Positions 1-8,247 of a DNA stretch of 64,000 nt are shown here, piece by piece. The position numbers were made by a program, and so were the translations under genes. Location of the stretch: positions 1 through 64,000 of the forward strand of contig NZ_JAIUKZ010000008.1 in the NCBI RefSeq assembly GCF_020165985.1. The letters are read 5' to 3'. Below the pieces are notes generated by a model, which saw only the letters and a program-made list of their open reading frames with translations, made no database searches and was not told where the DNA came from. Each line of letters begins with the position of its first letter. Positions within the stretch are counted from its first letter, which is position 1. This stretch comes from Bacillus sp. RAR_GA_16. Its GTDB lineage: Bacteria > Bacillota > Bacilli > Bacillales > Guptibacillaceae.

Positions 1-168
1 GAACTCGATTTTTCTAAAAAATATGAGTTGAACGTCTCCCTAATCTTGCGCAAGGAAGCGCCTATTTTGAGTCGCTATGCAGAAGTTGCTTTCCAAAAAG
101 GAGATGTTATCTTAATGGTTGGAGAAAATAAAAAAATCGAGCGCTTTAAACACAAATTTTCAATCTAA
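1..168 (+). CDS. C-terminal end of a TrkA-C/RCK-type domain protein (partial)
   Basis: An open frame runs in from the left edge and stops with TAA at 166-168, giving the last 55 residues of a protein. The end carries the stretch GDVILMVGENKKIERFKHKF, which resembles the last strand and helix of RCK C-terminal (TrkA-C) domains found in KtrA-type potassium regulators and RCK-gated channels. That reading is from pattern only. The N-terminal part lies outside the window, so the family call is tentative. Confidence 0.45.
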   Translation, partial: ELDFSKKYELNVSLILRKEAPILSRYAEVAFQKGDVILMVGENKKIERFKHKFSI

Positions 169-190
169 AGACCTTACTCATTAAAAAATG

Positions 191-218
191 AAATCCGCAT
201 CTTTTTGCGGATTTTTTT
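191..218 (+). terminator. Rho-independent terminator
   Basis: AAATCCGCA at 191-199 pairs with TGCGGATTT at 206-214 around a six-base loop, and a T run follows. It ends the partial gene on the left. Confidence 0.85.
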
Positions 219-248
219 ATGAAAATACATAAAAATTAAAAAAATATT

Positions 249-262
249 TGAATGCGTTTCCA
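249..262 (+). promoter_or_regulatory. Possible cre (CcpA) site upstream of ppc
   Basis: TGAATGCGTTTCCA resembles the CcpA operator consensus TGWAANCGNTNWCA with two mismatches. It lies about 60 bases upstream of the putative ppc -35 element. Carbon control of ppc would be sensible, but the match is imperfect. Confidence 0.3.
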
Positions 263-320
263 TTACTGTCATTTCAGTACTGTAAGCTTACATCTCACAG
301 AAAATCAAGCGTCATAAAAG

Positions 321-350
321 ATGACAAGAATAAAATTTCTTGTTTATAAT
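321..350 (+). promoter_or_regulatory. SigA-type promoter for ppc
   Basis: ATGACA at 321-326 and TATAAT at 345-350 are separated by 18 bases, upstream of the ppc ribosome binding site GAAAGG. Confidence 0.55.
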
Positions 351-411
351 AAGTTTATTGAAATATTTTTAATATTTGGTATTAAGTTATTAGAAGAAAG
401 GTTGATCGGAC

Positions 412-3162
412 ATGACAATTGATACGGCACAATCAACACAACAAAGTCACCACGTTGCCCTAAGGCGTGACATCAACATGCTAGGAAGCCTTCTCGGTGA
501 CGTTTTAGTGCAGCATGGCGGCAAAGAACTACTTGAAATGGTTGAATCAATTCGTGAGAAAACGAAATCTCTCAGAACAGAGGCTGACCTCGAAACATCT
601 CAACAGTTAAAAGAGACCATTCAGACGCTTCAACCACCAATGAGAAAACAAGTTATTCGTGCTTTTGCTCTTTATTTTCATCTCGTCAATATTGCAGAGC
701 AGAATCATCGCATTAGAAGACGTAGAGATTATCAAATGTTAGAAGAGGAGCAATCTCAGCCTGGTTCAATTCCGCATGCAATTTCTTTACTTAAGAAGAA
801 CAATGTACCAGGTGAGCTGATTGAAGATACATTGTCCTCTCTATCACTTGAATTGATTTTAACAGCCCATCCAACTGAGGCAACGAGACGCTCAGTGCTA
901 GAAATTCATAAACGTATCGCAAATTCATTACAACAATTAGATAATCCGCTATTAACAAAGCGAGAACAAAAAGCACTAAGAGCGGATCTACTTAATGAAA
1001 TTACTATCCTCTGGCAAACAGATGAATTGCGACACAAAAAGCCTTCCGTTATGGATGAAGTGAACATGGGGCTGTTTTATTTTGAAGAAACCTTGTTTGA
1101 AGTGTTACCTCAAATTCATCAAGAGCTAGAAGAGTGTCTACAAGAACATTATCCTGATGCCAAATGGGAAGTGCCAAATATATTAAAATTTGGCTCCTGG
1201 ATCGGTGGAGATCGAGACGGGAATCCATTTGTAACTCCAGAGGTTACCTGGAATACTCTTATACGCCAACGAGAAGTCGTCATCTCTAAGTACAAAGAAT
1301 CAGTGAAAAATTTAATGAGACAGCTAAGTCAATCCACGAACCGTATATCCATCTGTTCCGAGTTAATGGAATCCATTGAGGAAGATAAACGTCAACTCCC
1401 AAACGCAAAAGAGTGGGGCGTTCCTCATGAGGCTTATCGGGTAAAATTGGCCTATGTATTAGAAAAGCTAACTGAAGTGAATCGTGAGAACGGATACAAG
1501 AATACTGAACAGTTTATTGCTGATTTGAAGCTAATAAGCAATAGTTTGCGTCAACATTTTCCGGAAGGTGCTCACTTTTCAGAATTAAATAAACTCATTC
1601 GTCAAGCATCCCTTTTCGGCTTTCATCTTGCTACGTTGGATGTTCGGAATCATAGTGGTGAACATGAGGGAGCAATCGCAGAAATTTTAAGCCGCGTCAA
1701 CATGGCTCGTGATTATGCAGCACTTGAGGAAGAAGAAAAAGTTCAATTACTCACTAGTATTTTAGAGGATCCACGTCCAGTTTTATCGACATATGAGGAC
1801 TACTCTGAAAAAACAAGAAAAATTATTGATATTTTTACAATGATTAAAAAGGCTCATCAAGAATTCGGTACTAAGTCAATTTCTGTTTACTTGATTAGCA
1901 TGACCCGTTCAGCAAGTGATCTCTTAGAGGTCCTTGTTCTTGCGAAAGAAGCGAACATTTACCGATTACATGCAGATGGAAGTGTCGAGAGTGATTTAAA
2001 TATTGCGCCTCTTCTCGAAACCATCGATGATCTTAAAGCTGGACCATCCATTATGAAGAAGCTTTTTGATCTTCCAGTATATAAAAACCACTTAGCCGAA
2101 GTCGGCAATCGTCAGGAAATTATGCTTGGATACTCTGATGGAAGTAAGGATGGAGGTACACTGACAGCGAACTGGAAGCTTTACCAGGCACAGCAAGAAA
2201 TTAGCAGCATAGCATCTGACCGTAACCTCCGTCTGAAATTCTTTCACGGACGTGGAGGTGCACTTGGTCGAGGTGGTGGCCCACTTCGCAGAAGTCTATT
2301 GTCTCAACCTCCAGAAACTTATACAGCAGGAGTGAAAATTACAGAGCAAGGTGAAGTGCTTTCTTCTCGCTATTTGCTTTACGATATCGCCTATCGAAGT
2401 TTAGAACAAGCTACGACAACATTACTTACTTCTGCGGTTTCCGGAATTGAAAAAGATCAGCGTCAAGAAAAATGGCACAAAATGATGGAGGAAATGTCAT
2501 CAGTTTCACTTAAGTCTTATCAGTCACTTGTGTTTGAAGATGACGGATTCCTTGCTTACTTTAAACAAGGAACACCACTCCCAGAACTTGGCGCGTTAAA
2601 CATTGGTTCGCGACCTATGAGCAGAAAAGGAACAGATCACTTTGATGATTTGCGTGCAATTCCATGGGTATTTGCATGGACCCAAAGTCGTCAACTTATG
2701 CCAGCATGGTATGCTTCAGGTACTGGTCTAACGAAACTTGCTACAACAGAAGAAGGATTAAAGAATTTAAAAGAAATGTATCAAAACTGGCCGTTTTTTG
2801 CTTCACTTATTGATAACTTACAGATGGGTCTAATGAAAGCAGATCTTACAACAGCGGAGAAATATATGTCTCTGATTGATGATGAGCAGCTCGCAAATCG
2901 GATTTTTGGTAAGATTGTCGATGAATACCATCGTACAAAAGATGTTATCTTAACCATTACTGGCCAGGAAGAGCTTCTTGATGGTACGCCTAATATTAAA
3001 GATTCCATCCGTTTACGTAATCCATACGTTGATCCATTAAGTTCTCTCCAAGTTGAACTAATATCTACGTATCGATCGCAAGGTAGTGAGGACGATAAAT
3101 TATTGAAGGAAATCTTGTTAACCATTAACGGTATTGCCGCTGGACTTAGAAATACAGGCTGA
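412..3162 (+). CDS. ppc: Phosphoenolpyruvate carboxylase
   Basis: This cytosolic enzyme carboxylates PEP with bicarbonate to make oxaloacetate and so refills the TCA cycle. At 916 residues it has the full family length. The first catalytic motif TAHPTEATRRS holds the active-site His at about residue 153. GGDRDGNPFVT is the second conserved loop. GYSDGSKDGG and FHGRGGALGRGGGP are the Bacillus forms of the PEP-binding and Gly-rich loop motifs. The protein ends in the usual RNTG. A GAAAGG ribosome binding site precedes ATG 412. The gene is monocistronic, with its own promoter and a strong terminator. Together with the malate synthase and glycolate genes 35 kb away it gives this organism two C4-replenishing routes. 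Confidence 0.97.
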   Translation: MTIDTAQSTQQSHHVALRRDINMLGSLLGDVLVQHGGKELLEMVESIREKTKSLRTEADLETSQQLKETIQTLQPPMRKQVIRAFALYFHLVNIAEQNHRIRRRRDYQMLEEEQSQPGSIPHAISLLKKNNVPGELIEDTLSSLSLELILTAHPTEATRRSVLEIHKRIANSLQQLDNPLLTKREQKALRADLLNEITILWQTDELRHKKPSVMDEVNMGLFYFEETLFEVLPQIHQELEECLQEHYPDAKWEVPNILKFGSWIGGDRDGNPFVTPEVTWNTLIRQREVVISKYKESVKNLMRQLSQSTNRISICSELMESIEEDKRQLPNAKEWGVPHEAYRVKLAYVLEKLTEVNRENGYKNTEQFIADLKLISNSLRQHFPEGAHFSELNKLIRQASLFGFHLATLDVRNHSGEHEGAIAEILSRVNMARDYAALEEEEKVQLLTSILEDPRPVLSTYEDYSEKTRKIIDIFTMIKKAHQEFGTKSISVYLISMTRSASDLLEVLVLAKEANIYRLHADGSVESDLNIAPLLETIDDLKAGPSIMKKLFDLPVYKNHLAEVGNRQEIMLGYSDGSKDGGTLTANWKLYQAQQEISSIASDRNLRLKFFHGRGGALGRGGGPLRRSLLSQPPETYTAGVKITEQGEVLSSRYLLYDIAYRSLEQATTTLLTSAVSGIEKDQRQEKWHKMMEEMSSVSLKSYQSLVFEDDGFLAYFKQGTPLPELGALNIGSRPMSRKGTDHFDDLRAIPWVFAWTQSRQLMPAWYASGTGLTKLATTEEGLKNLKEMYQNWPFFASLIDNLQMGLMKADLTTAEKYMSLIDDEQLANRIFGKIVDEYHRTKDVILTITGQEELLDGTPNIKDSIRLRNPYVDPLSSLQVELISTYRSQGSEDDKLLKEILLTINGIAAGLRNTG

Positions 3163-3168
3163 TATTTA

Positions 3169-3202
3169 AATAACCCTCTCATAAAGAGGGTTATTTTTTT
3201 TG
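3169..3202 (+). terminator. Rho-independent terminator of ppc
   Basis: AATAACCCTCT (3169-3179) pairs perfectly with AGAGGGTTATT (3185-3195), and a T tract follows. Confidence 0.92.
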
Positions 3203-3299
3203 TAAACAATCTGTTCGATTCTCGCTATTTACCACATATACATTTCCCTTCTTTAGAAAAACTAAGATAGTAACAAAATCAATTAAAGGAGGGCAACAG

Positions 3300-4121
3300 A
3301 TGTACAAAAAAATCATGCCTTTATTATTACCAGGGCTACTGCTTCTCGGAGCATGTAATGCAAATAACAACGATGAAGAAGCTTTAAATATAAACAAAAC
3401 AAGCGCGCCTACAGAAGGAATTCAGCGGATAAACAGTGGTCAATTAACAATCGATCCTAACTCTTATAGTACAGAGACGCCAAGTGCAAAATTCCCTCAT
3501 GGTGAAATCGTTCAAGACGGGCAATTTGAATTTAACGAAGTTCTTCCCGGGGTAGATCCAAGGGAATATTTACCTGAAGGTTTCCCTGAACAATATGGCA
3601 TTGGGGGAAAAGAAGAGCAACAGCGTCAACAAAAAATGAGACCCGATCAAGATACAGGTCAAGCTCAGCCAAATGAAAACGCTGCTCCTGAGCAAGGAGA
3701 AGCTAACAAAGAAAAATCACCTACTTCAGAACCTTCAGGTGAAATAACGAAGGAAGTTCAGCAGGTAATTGATTTAACAAACAAAGAACGAAAAAAACAA
3801 GGGCTCTCTCCATTAAAAGCAATGCCATCATTAAGTGATGTTGCTCAAGAAAAATCACGCGACATGCAACAAAAGAATTATTTCTCACACACAAGTCCAA
3901 CATATGGTTCTCCATTCGATATGATGAGGGATTTCGGTGTTGACTTTAATACAGCTGGTGAAAATATAGCTCAAGGACAACAAACTCCTGAAGCAGTAGT
4001 TGATGCATGGATGAAAAGTGAAGGCCATCGCAAAAACATTATGAATAGCAGTTTTACTCATATCGGAGTTGGACTGGCACAAGATGGTCACTACTGGACA
4101 CAAATGTTTATTGGAAAATAA
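3300..4121 (+). CDS. CAP/SCP-domain lipoprotein (YkwD-like)
   Basis: This is a secreted lipoprotein of 273 residues. The N-terminus has a charged start, a Leu-rich core and the lipobox LGAC with the lipidated Cys at residue 19. A long, low-complexity linker rich in Gln, Glu and Pro (about residues 30-145) leads to a C-terminal CAP domain. That domain shows NKERKKQGLSPL, FSHTSP, GENIAQG, AWMKSEGHRKNIMN and the final IGVGLAQDG. These match the Bacillus YkwD/SafA-associated CAP proteins, whose biochemical role is unsettled. AAAGGAGGG precedes ATG 3300. It is flanked by terminators and stands alone. Confidence 0.88.
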   Translation: MYKKIMPLLLPGLLLLGACNANNNDEEALNINKTSAPTEGIQRINSGQLTIDPNSYSTETPSAKFPHGEIVQDGQFEFNEVLPGVDPREYLPEGFPEQYGIGGKEEQQRQQKMRPDQDTGQAQPNENAAPEQGEANKEKSPTSEPSGEITKEVQQVIDLTNKERKKQGLSPLKAMPSLSDVAQEKSRDMQQKNYFSHTSPTYGSPFDMMRDFGVDFNTAGENIAQGQQTPEAVVDAWMKSEGHRKNIMNSSFTHIGVGLAQDGHYWTQMFIGK

Positions 4122-4132
4122 CGAAGACAAAA

Positions 4133-4165
4133 GAAAGGGTCACTTGCGTGGCTCTTTCCTTTTTT
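4133..4165 (+). terminator. Rho-independent terminator
   Basis: GAAAGGGTCAC (4133-4143) pairs with GTGGCTCTTTC (4148-4158), with two G-U pairs, before a T run. Confidence 0.8.
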
Positions 4166-4301
4166 AAGAGGCTTGTTAGCTTACATTCTTGATTTTTCGA
4201 TTTTTGACTCGTTCGAACACCATTCATTTGTATAGCCTTCAAAAAAAGATTTTAAATTCAACAGTAAAAAGAAGGAAGTGGATTCATTTTGTCGAAACAA
4301 G

Positions 4302-4323
4302 ATACTAACCGGTCAGTAAGTAT
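4302..4323 (+). promoter_or_regulatory. Candidate TetR-type operator upstream of the acyl-CoA dehydrogenase
   Basis: ATACT and AGTAT form the outer arms of a partly symmetric 22-base element around ACCGGTC, about 37 bases before ATG 4360. Such ACCGGT-centred palindromes are common TetR-family operators before fatty-acid genes. No TetR gene is in the window, so the regulator is unknown. Confidence 0.35.
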
Positions 4324-4359
4324 GGTGAATTAAAATAGACTTACAAGGAGAGAGTACTT

Positions 4360-5535
4360 ATGGATTTACGATTAACTGACGAACAAGTGATGGTACAAAA
4401 AACAATTCGAAAATTTGTAGAGAACGAATTAATTCCATTAGAAAATGATGTACTTCGTAATGAACGAGCAGGAAAACCAGGAATTTCTGCCGAAAAGATG
4501 GAAGAGCTTCAGCAAAAAGCAAAAAAAGCAGGTTTTTGGGGAATCAATACACCTGAGGAATACGGTGGCGCCAACCTTGGTCAAATGATGCTTGCGATCG
4601 TGATGATGGAAGTATCTAAAACGTTTGTCCCGTTCCGCTTCGGTGGATCAGCTGATAATATTCTTTATTACGCAAACGAAGAACAAAAAGACAAATACCT
4701 TCTTCCAACGATTAATGGGGAGAAGAAATCTTGTTTTGCGATGACAGAGCCTGGTGCAGGATCTGATACTCGTAATATCAAAATGACTGCCGTGCGAGAT
4801 GGAGATGAGTGGATTCTGAACGGTGAGAAAACTTTTATTACGGGGGGAAATGAAGCGGACTTTGTCATGGTGATTGCGATTACTGATAAAGAAAAGCATG
4901 CTGCAACCGGTAGAGACGGCGTTACTTGTTTTATCGTAGACCGTGAAATGGGTTGGAAATCTGAATATATCCACACAATGGGTGAATGGGGACCGGCTGG
5001 TTTGGTTTTTGATGATGTGAGAGTACCACACGAGAACATACTAGGTGAAGTGGATGGTGGGTACAACCTTGGTTTGGAATGGATTGGCTTCGCTCGGTGG
5101 ATCGTTGGGGCTACAGCAGTAGGTGCTGGAGAACGCTTGCTTAAAATGGCAATTGACTACGCCAATGAAAGAGAAACGTTTGGCAAACCGATCGCAGAAC
5201 GTCAGGCCATTCAATGGCAAATCGCAGATTCTGCTGTTGAGATTGAAGCTGCTAAATGGCTCGTTTTAAACGCTGCTTATACGCTCGATGAAGGAAAGGA
5301 CAATCGACAGCTTGCTTCTATGGCTAAGCTATATGGCTCAAATATGGGCAATCGTGTTGTTGACCGAGTTTTACAGATTCATGGAGGAATGGGCTATACA
5401 AAGGAGTTACCAATTGAACGGTGGTATCGTGAAGCTCGCCTTTGGAGGATTTATGATGGGACAGACGAAATTCAACGCTTAATTATTGCTCGTAACCTCT
5501 TGAAGGGACATGTGAAAGTAGGACAATACGCTTAG
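4360..5535 (+). CDS. Acyl-CoA dehydrogenase with Asp at the catalytic-base position
   Basis: This 391-residue flavoenzyme should introduce the alpha-beta double bond into an acyl-CoA and pass electrons to ETF. It has the normal three-domain ACAD layout: an N-terminal helical domain starting with the region around EQVMVQKTIRKFVENELIPL, the FAD/substrate motif FAMTEPGAGSDTRNIKMTA in the middle, and IHGGMGYTKELPIERWYREA near the end. The usual IYEGT motif is IYDGT here, so the residue at the catalytic Glu position is Asp366. The two other ACADs in the window keep Glu. ACAD10/11-like and some cyclic acyl-CoA dehydrogenases use Asp. AAGGAGAG precedes the start. The following two genes encode a hydratase for the next step, so this is probably one operon. 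Confidence 0.92.
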   Translation: MDLRLTDEQVMVQKTIRKFVENELIPLENDVLRNERAGKPGISAEKMEELQQKAKKAGFWGINTPEEYGGANLGQMMLAIVMMEVSKTFVPFRFGGSADNILYYANEEQKDKYLLPTINGEKKSCFAMTEPGAGSDTRNIKMTAVRDGDEWILNGEKTFITGGNEADFVMVIAITDKEKHAATGRDGVTCFIVDREMGWKSEYIHTMGEWGPAGLVFDDVRVPHENILGEVDGGYNLGLEWIGFARWIVGATAVGAGERLLKMAIDYANERETFGKPIAERQAIQWQIADSAVEIEAAKWLVLNAAYTLDEGKDNRQLASMAKLYGSNMGNRVVDRVLQIHGGMGYTKELPIERWYREARLWRIYDGTDEIQRLIIARNLLKGHVKVGQYA

Positions 5536-5545
5536 GAGGGTGTTT

Positions 5546-5995
5546 ATGTTTGAATCACTTATGGGTACACGATCAACTCCTGTAAAGAATATCGTAGAAC
5601 GCGGTTCGTTGAAAGCGTTCTCAAAAGCGATTGGAGATGAATCACCGATTTATCTTGATGAAACAGTGGGAAAACGCTCAAAGTATGGATGTAATATTGC
5701 GCCTCCTACATATCCCCGGGTGTTTGATTATGGTGAAATTCAAGGCTTTCATTTGCCAAATGTTGGGTTGATTCACGGAAAGCAATCATTCCACTATGAA
5801 CGTCCGCTGTTGGTGGGGGAAACTGTCATGTGCTCTACTTCGCTTGAAGATTATTACGAACGAAATGGAAAAAGCGGTTTACTCGGCTTTCTTATATTAA
5901 AACGGTATGGAGAAGAGCCTGAAGGAAAACTTATTTTTACAGAAGAACAAGTCGTCATTATTACTGAAGCTGTGAGAGAGGGGATGAGTTCATGA
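5546..5995 (+). CDS. FAS1-like dehydratase domain protein, subunit A of a two-part enoyl-CoA hydratase
   Basis: The 149-residue product resembles the N-terminal hot-dog half of MaoC-type hydratases (FAS1_DH region, HadA-like). Landmarks are the AFSKAIGDESPIYLDE stretch, which matches the hydratase-2 position but lacks the catalytic D/N-x-x-x-x-H spacing, and PPTYPRVFDYGEI. The ribosome binding site AGGAGG at 5534-5539 sits six bases from ATG 5546, so this start is preferred over the in-frame GTG at 5540. It overlaps the next gene by four bases (ATGA), a sign of translational coupling. With the next gene it probably forms a heteromeric hydratase acting after the upstream dehydrogenase. Confidence 0.8.
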   Translation: MFESLMGTRSTPVKNIVERGSLKAFSKAIGDESPIYLDETVGKRSKYGCNIAPPTYPRVFDYGEIQGFHLPNVGLIHGKQSFHYERPLLVGETVMCSTSLEDYYERNGKSGLLGFLILKRYGEEPEGKLIFTEEQVVIITEAVREGMSS

Positions 5996-6391
5996 ATATG
6001 GTGAAAGAATTTAATGTTGGCACACCGTTAGAAGTGACACTCCCTCCAGTTTCTAGGTTAGAATCTGATCAGATATGCAGGCGCATCAGGAGACTTCAAT
6101 CCCATTCATACGATTGATGAAGAAGCTTCAAAAGCAGGACTACCAGGGATTATAGCACACGGAATGTGGACAATGGGTAACTTAGCTAAATTGTTTACGC
6201 CTTATTATGAAGAGGTCTTTCTCGAAGATTATTCTGTTGCATTTAAAGGAATGGTCTTTTTAGGTGATGTGCTTACTCTTAAAGCTTCTCTCGTTTCAAT
6301 CCAAAACGACCGATATCATTTTGATGTCGCTGCGGTTAATCAAAAAAACGAATCCGTCGTTAAGGGGTCAGCCATTTTAAAAAGATATTAG
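5992..6391 (+). pseudogene. MaoC-type dehydratase subunit B, frame broken by one extra base
   Basis: The reading frame opens with ATG 5992 and gives MNMVKEFNVGTPLEVTLPPV, then loses frame. The continuation is in the +1 frame: LIRYAGASGDFNPIHTIDEE, the signature of catalytic MaoC hydratases with the Asp and His of the active site, running to a TAA at 6391. Removing one A from GAATC at 6061-6065 restores GATC and joins the halves as RLDLIRYAGASGD, a 132-residue protein of normal length. The gene is the catalytic partner of the preceding subunit. The break matches the GATC pattern seen elsewhere and is more likely a sequence error than decay. Confidence 0.85.
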
Positions 6392-6409
6392 ATTTGCGAT
6401 CCTGTTTAG

Positions 6410-6435
6410 ACGAACCTCAAGAGGTTCGTTTTTTT
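6410..6435 (+). terminator. Rho-independent terminator of the dehydrogenase-hydratase operon
   Basis: ACGAACCTC (6410-6418) and GAGGTTCGT (6421-6429) form a tight hairpin followed by T6. Confidence 0.9.
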
Positions 6436-6534
6436 AATGAATTCTATGAATTCTGAAACTTAATTTATTCCAAATCGTAGAAATAGAGGAAGGCCGTTAC
6501 ATAGTTATCACCAATAGGAAAGGATGATGAACAA

Positions 6535-8112
6535 ATGATGGAATTTATCGGATTAATTATTTCCGGTATTATTTTGTTTTTACTACTTGTAGCAGGAGGA
6601 ATCGGATTTTTCATTTTCAAAAGGCGCTATAAAACCGCCTCCTCTAATCAGGCATTAATTATCACAGGACCAAAGCTAGGAGACGCAGAAAAAGATAACC
6701 GTATTTTCGTCGATGACAATGGTCGTAGTATGAAGATTGTCCGTGGTGGCGGTATTCGGTTAAAATTGTTTCAAACAAGTACGCCGATCGATCTTACCTC
6801 ATTTCAATTAGAAATTGCCTCTCCAAAAGCCTACACATCAGAAGGTGTTCCAATTCGAGCAACAAGTGTAGCAGAAATCAGCATAGGAAGTAAGCTAGAA
6901 ATTGTGGCAAATTATGCAGAGAAATTTCTAGGCAAACCACAAAAAGAGAAAGAGCGTGAACTAAAAGAAGTTCTGGAAGGACACCTTCGCGCCATCATAT
7001 CATCGCTTACTGTCGATGAAATCTACAAAGATTTTAATTCAGTCAATAAAAAAGTGAAAAATATTGCTGAAGAAGACCTCAAAAATCTAGGATTTGAAAT
7101 TACTTCTTTTGCTCTAAAAGAACTAAAAGATGATGACGAAGAGAACGGATACTTAGAAGCTCTTGGACGTCCCCGAATTGCAGAAGCTAGAAAAGACGCC
7201 GATATTGCGGAAGCAAATGCAAGACGCGAGACTCGTATGCACAAAGCAAAAACGGATCAAGAAGCAGAAGAAGATGAAATACGACGTCAGATTGAGATTG
7301 CCCGTTCTCAAAAAGACAAAGATGTGAAGGAAGCAGAGTACAAAGCTGAAATTGAACAAGGAAGAGCTCGTTCTGAGCAGTCATATAACCTTGAGCAAGC
7401 GAGACTTAATCAGAAAGTAAAAGAAGAAGAGATGCAGGTTCAATATATTGAACGACAGCGTCAAGTCGAATTAGAACTTGAAGAACAAAAGCGAAGAAAA
7501 ACGCAGGCTGATTCGAATGCCTATGATATTCGAGCTAAGGCAGAAGCGGAAGCGGAACGCGATCGCATCGATGGACAAACTAAAGCCGAAATTGAAAAGC
7601 AAAAAGGGTTAGCTGAAGCAGAAGTCATTCGCGAACGTGGACGGGCAGAAGCGGAAGCGAAAGAACTAATGGCTCAAGCTATGGAGAAATATGGCGATGC
7701 TGCGATTATTGAAATGCTTGTTGACATGTTACCGAAATATGCACATGAAATTGCTCAGCCATTGTCTCAAATTTCCGAGATGAAAGTCATCGATATGGGT
7801 GGCGGTAAGGGCTCCACTCAGATTACAGATAATGTTACAAAAACAATGACTGGACTTCAGGCAAGCCTTAAAGAATCCACTGGAATGGATTTAAAAGCCA
7901 TGCTTGAGAGTTTTGTCTCTAGAGGTCATCACAATTCCTTTACTTCAGAAGGTGACACCGAAGAAGAAGAGGAGAAAACAGCAAATGTAGCAAAGCAAGA
8001 GGACATATATGAAAGTGAAGTTGCGAGTGCATATGAAGAAGAATTGGAAGAAGTAGAAGAAGAAAAGGCAGACGATCCTGTTGATAATCAAGTCGATCAA
8101 CCAAAAGAATAA
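6535..8112 (+). CDS. floT: Flotillin-like membrane scaffold protein
   Basis: This is a 525-residue member of the SPFH family, close in length and layout to B. subtilis FloT (YuaG). An N-terminal membrane segment covers about residues 5-27. The SPFH/band-7 domain follows (for example GGGIRLKLFQTSTPIDLTSF and TSVAEISIGS). A long charged coiled coil rich in EAEAE repeats spans about residues 210-385. The C-terminal tail is unusually acidic. Flotillins organise functional membrane microdomains. B. subtilis floT sits behind an NfeD-type gene (yuaF), which is absent here. AGGAAAGG lies before ATG 6535. Confidence 0.94.
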   Translation: MMEFIGLIISGIILFLLLVAGGIGFFIFKRRYKTASSNQALIITGPKLGDAEKDNRIFVDDNGRSMKIVRGGGIRLKLFQTSTPIDLTSFQLEIASPKAYTSEGVPIRATSVAEISIGSKLEIVANYAEKFLGKPQKEKERELKEVLEGHLRAIISSLTVDEIYKDFNSVNKKVKNIAEEDLKNLGFEITSFALKELKDDDEENGYLEALGRPRIAEARKDADIAEANARRETRMHKAKTDQEAEEDEIRRQIEIARSQKDKDVKEAEYKAEIEQGRARSEQSYNLEQARLNQKVKEEEMQVQYIERQRQVELELEEQKRRKTQADSNAYDIRAKAEAEAERDRIDGQTKAEIEKQKGLAEAEVIRERGRAEAEAKELMAQAMEKYGDAAIIEMLVDMLPKYAHEIAQPLSQISEMKVIDMGGGKGSTQITDNVTKTMTGLQASLKESTGMDLKAMLESFVSRGHHNSFTSEGDTEEEEEKTANVAKQEDIYESEVASAYEEELEEVEEEKADDPVDNQVDQPKE

Positions 8113-8113
8113 G

Positions 8114-8149
8114 CTCAAAAAAGCCTGGCAAGAGCCAGGCTTTTTTGAG
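8114..8149 (+). terminator. Strong Rho-independent terminator of flotillin
   Basis: CTCAAAAAAGCCTGGC (8114-8129) pairs perfectly over 16 bp with 8134-8149 around a four-base loop. Its A and T runs allow it to act in both directions. Confidence 0.95.
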
Positions 8150-8162
8150 GCATTAAGGCTGA

Positions 8163-8192
8163 TTGACGATTTTTAGTTAAAAGTGGTAAAGT
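8163..8192 (+). promoter_or_regulatory. SigA-type promoter for the FAD oxidase gene
   Basis: TTGACG (8163-8168) and TAAAGT (8187-8192) are spaced by 18 bases, and the GGAGGA ribosome binding site follows at 8235. Confidence 0.5.
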
Positions 8193-8247
8193 GATGATGT
8201 ATTTATCAGAAAAGTGTCAATTTTTCATAATAACGGAGGAATGCAAC

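Noticed and set aside
2781-3209. Antisense frame over the end of ppc
   Set aside because: It crosses the ppc terminator and has no homologue-like motif.
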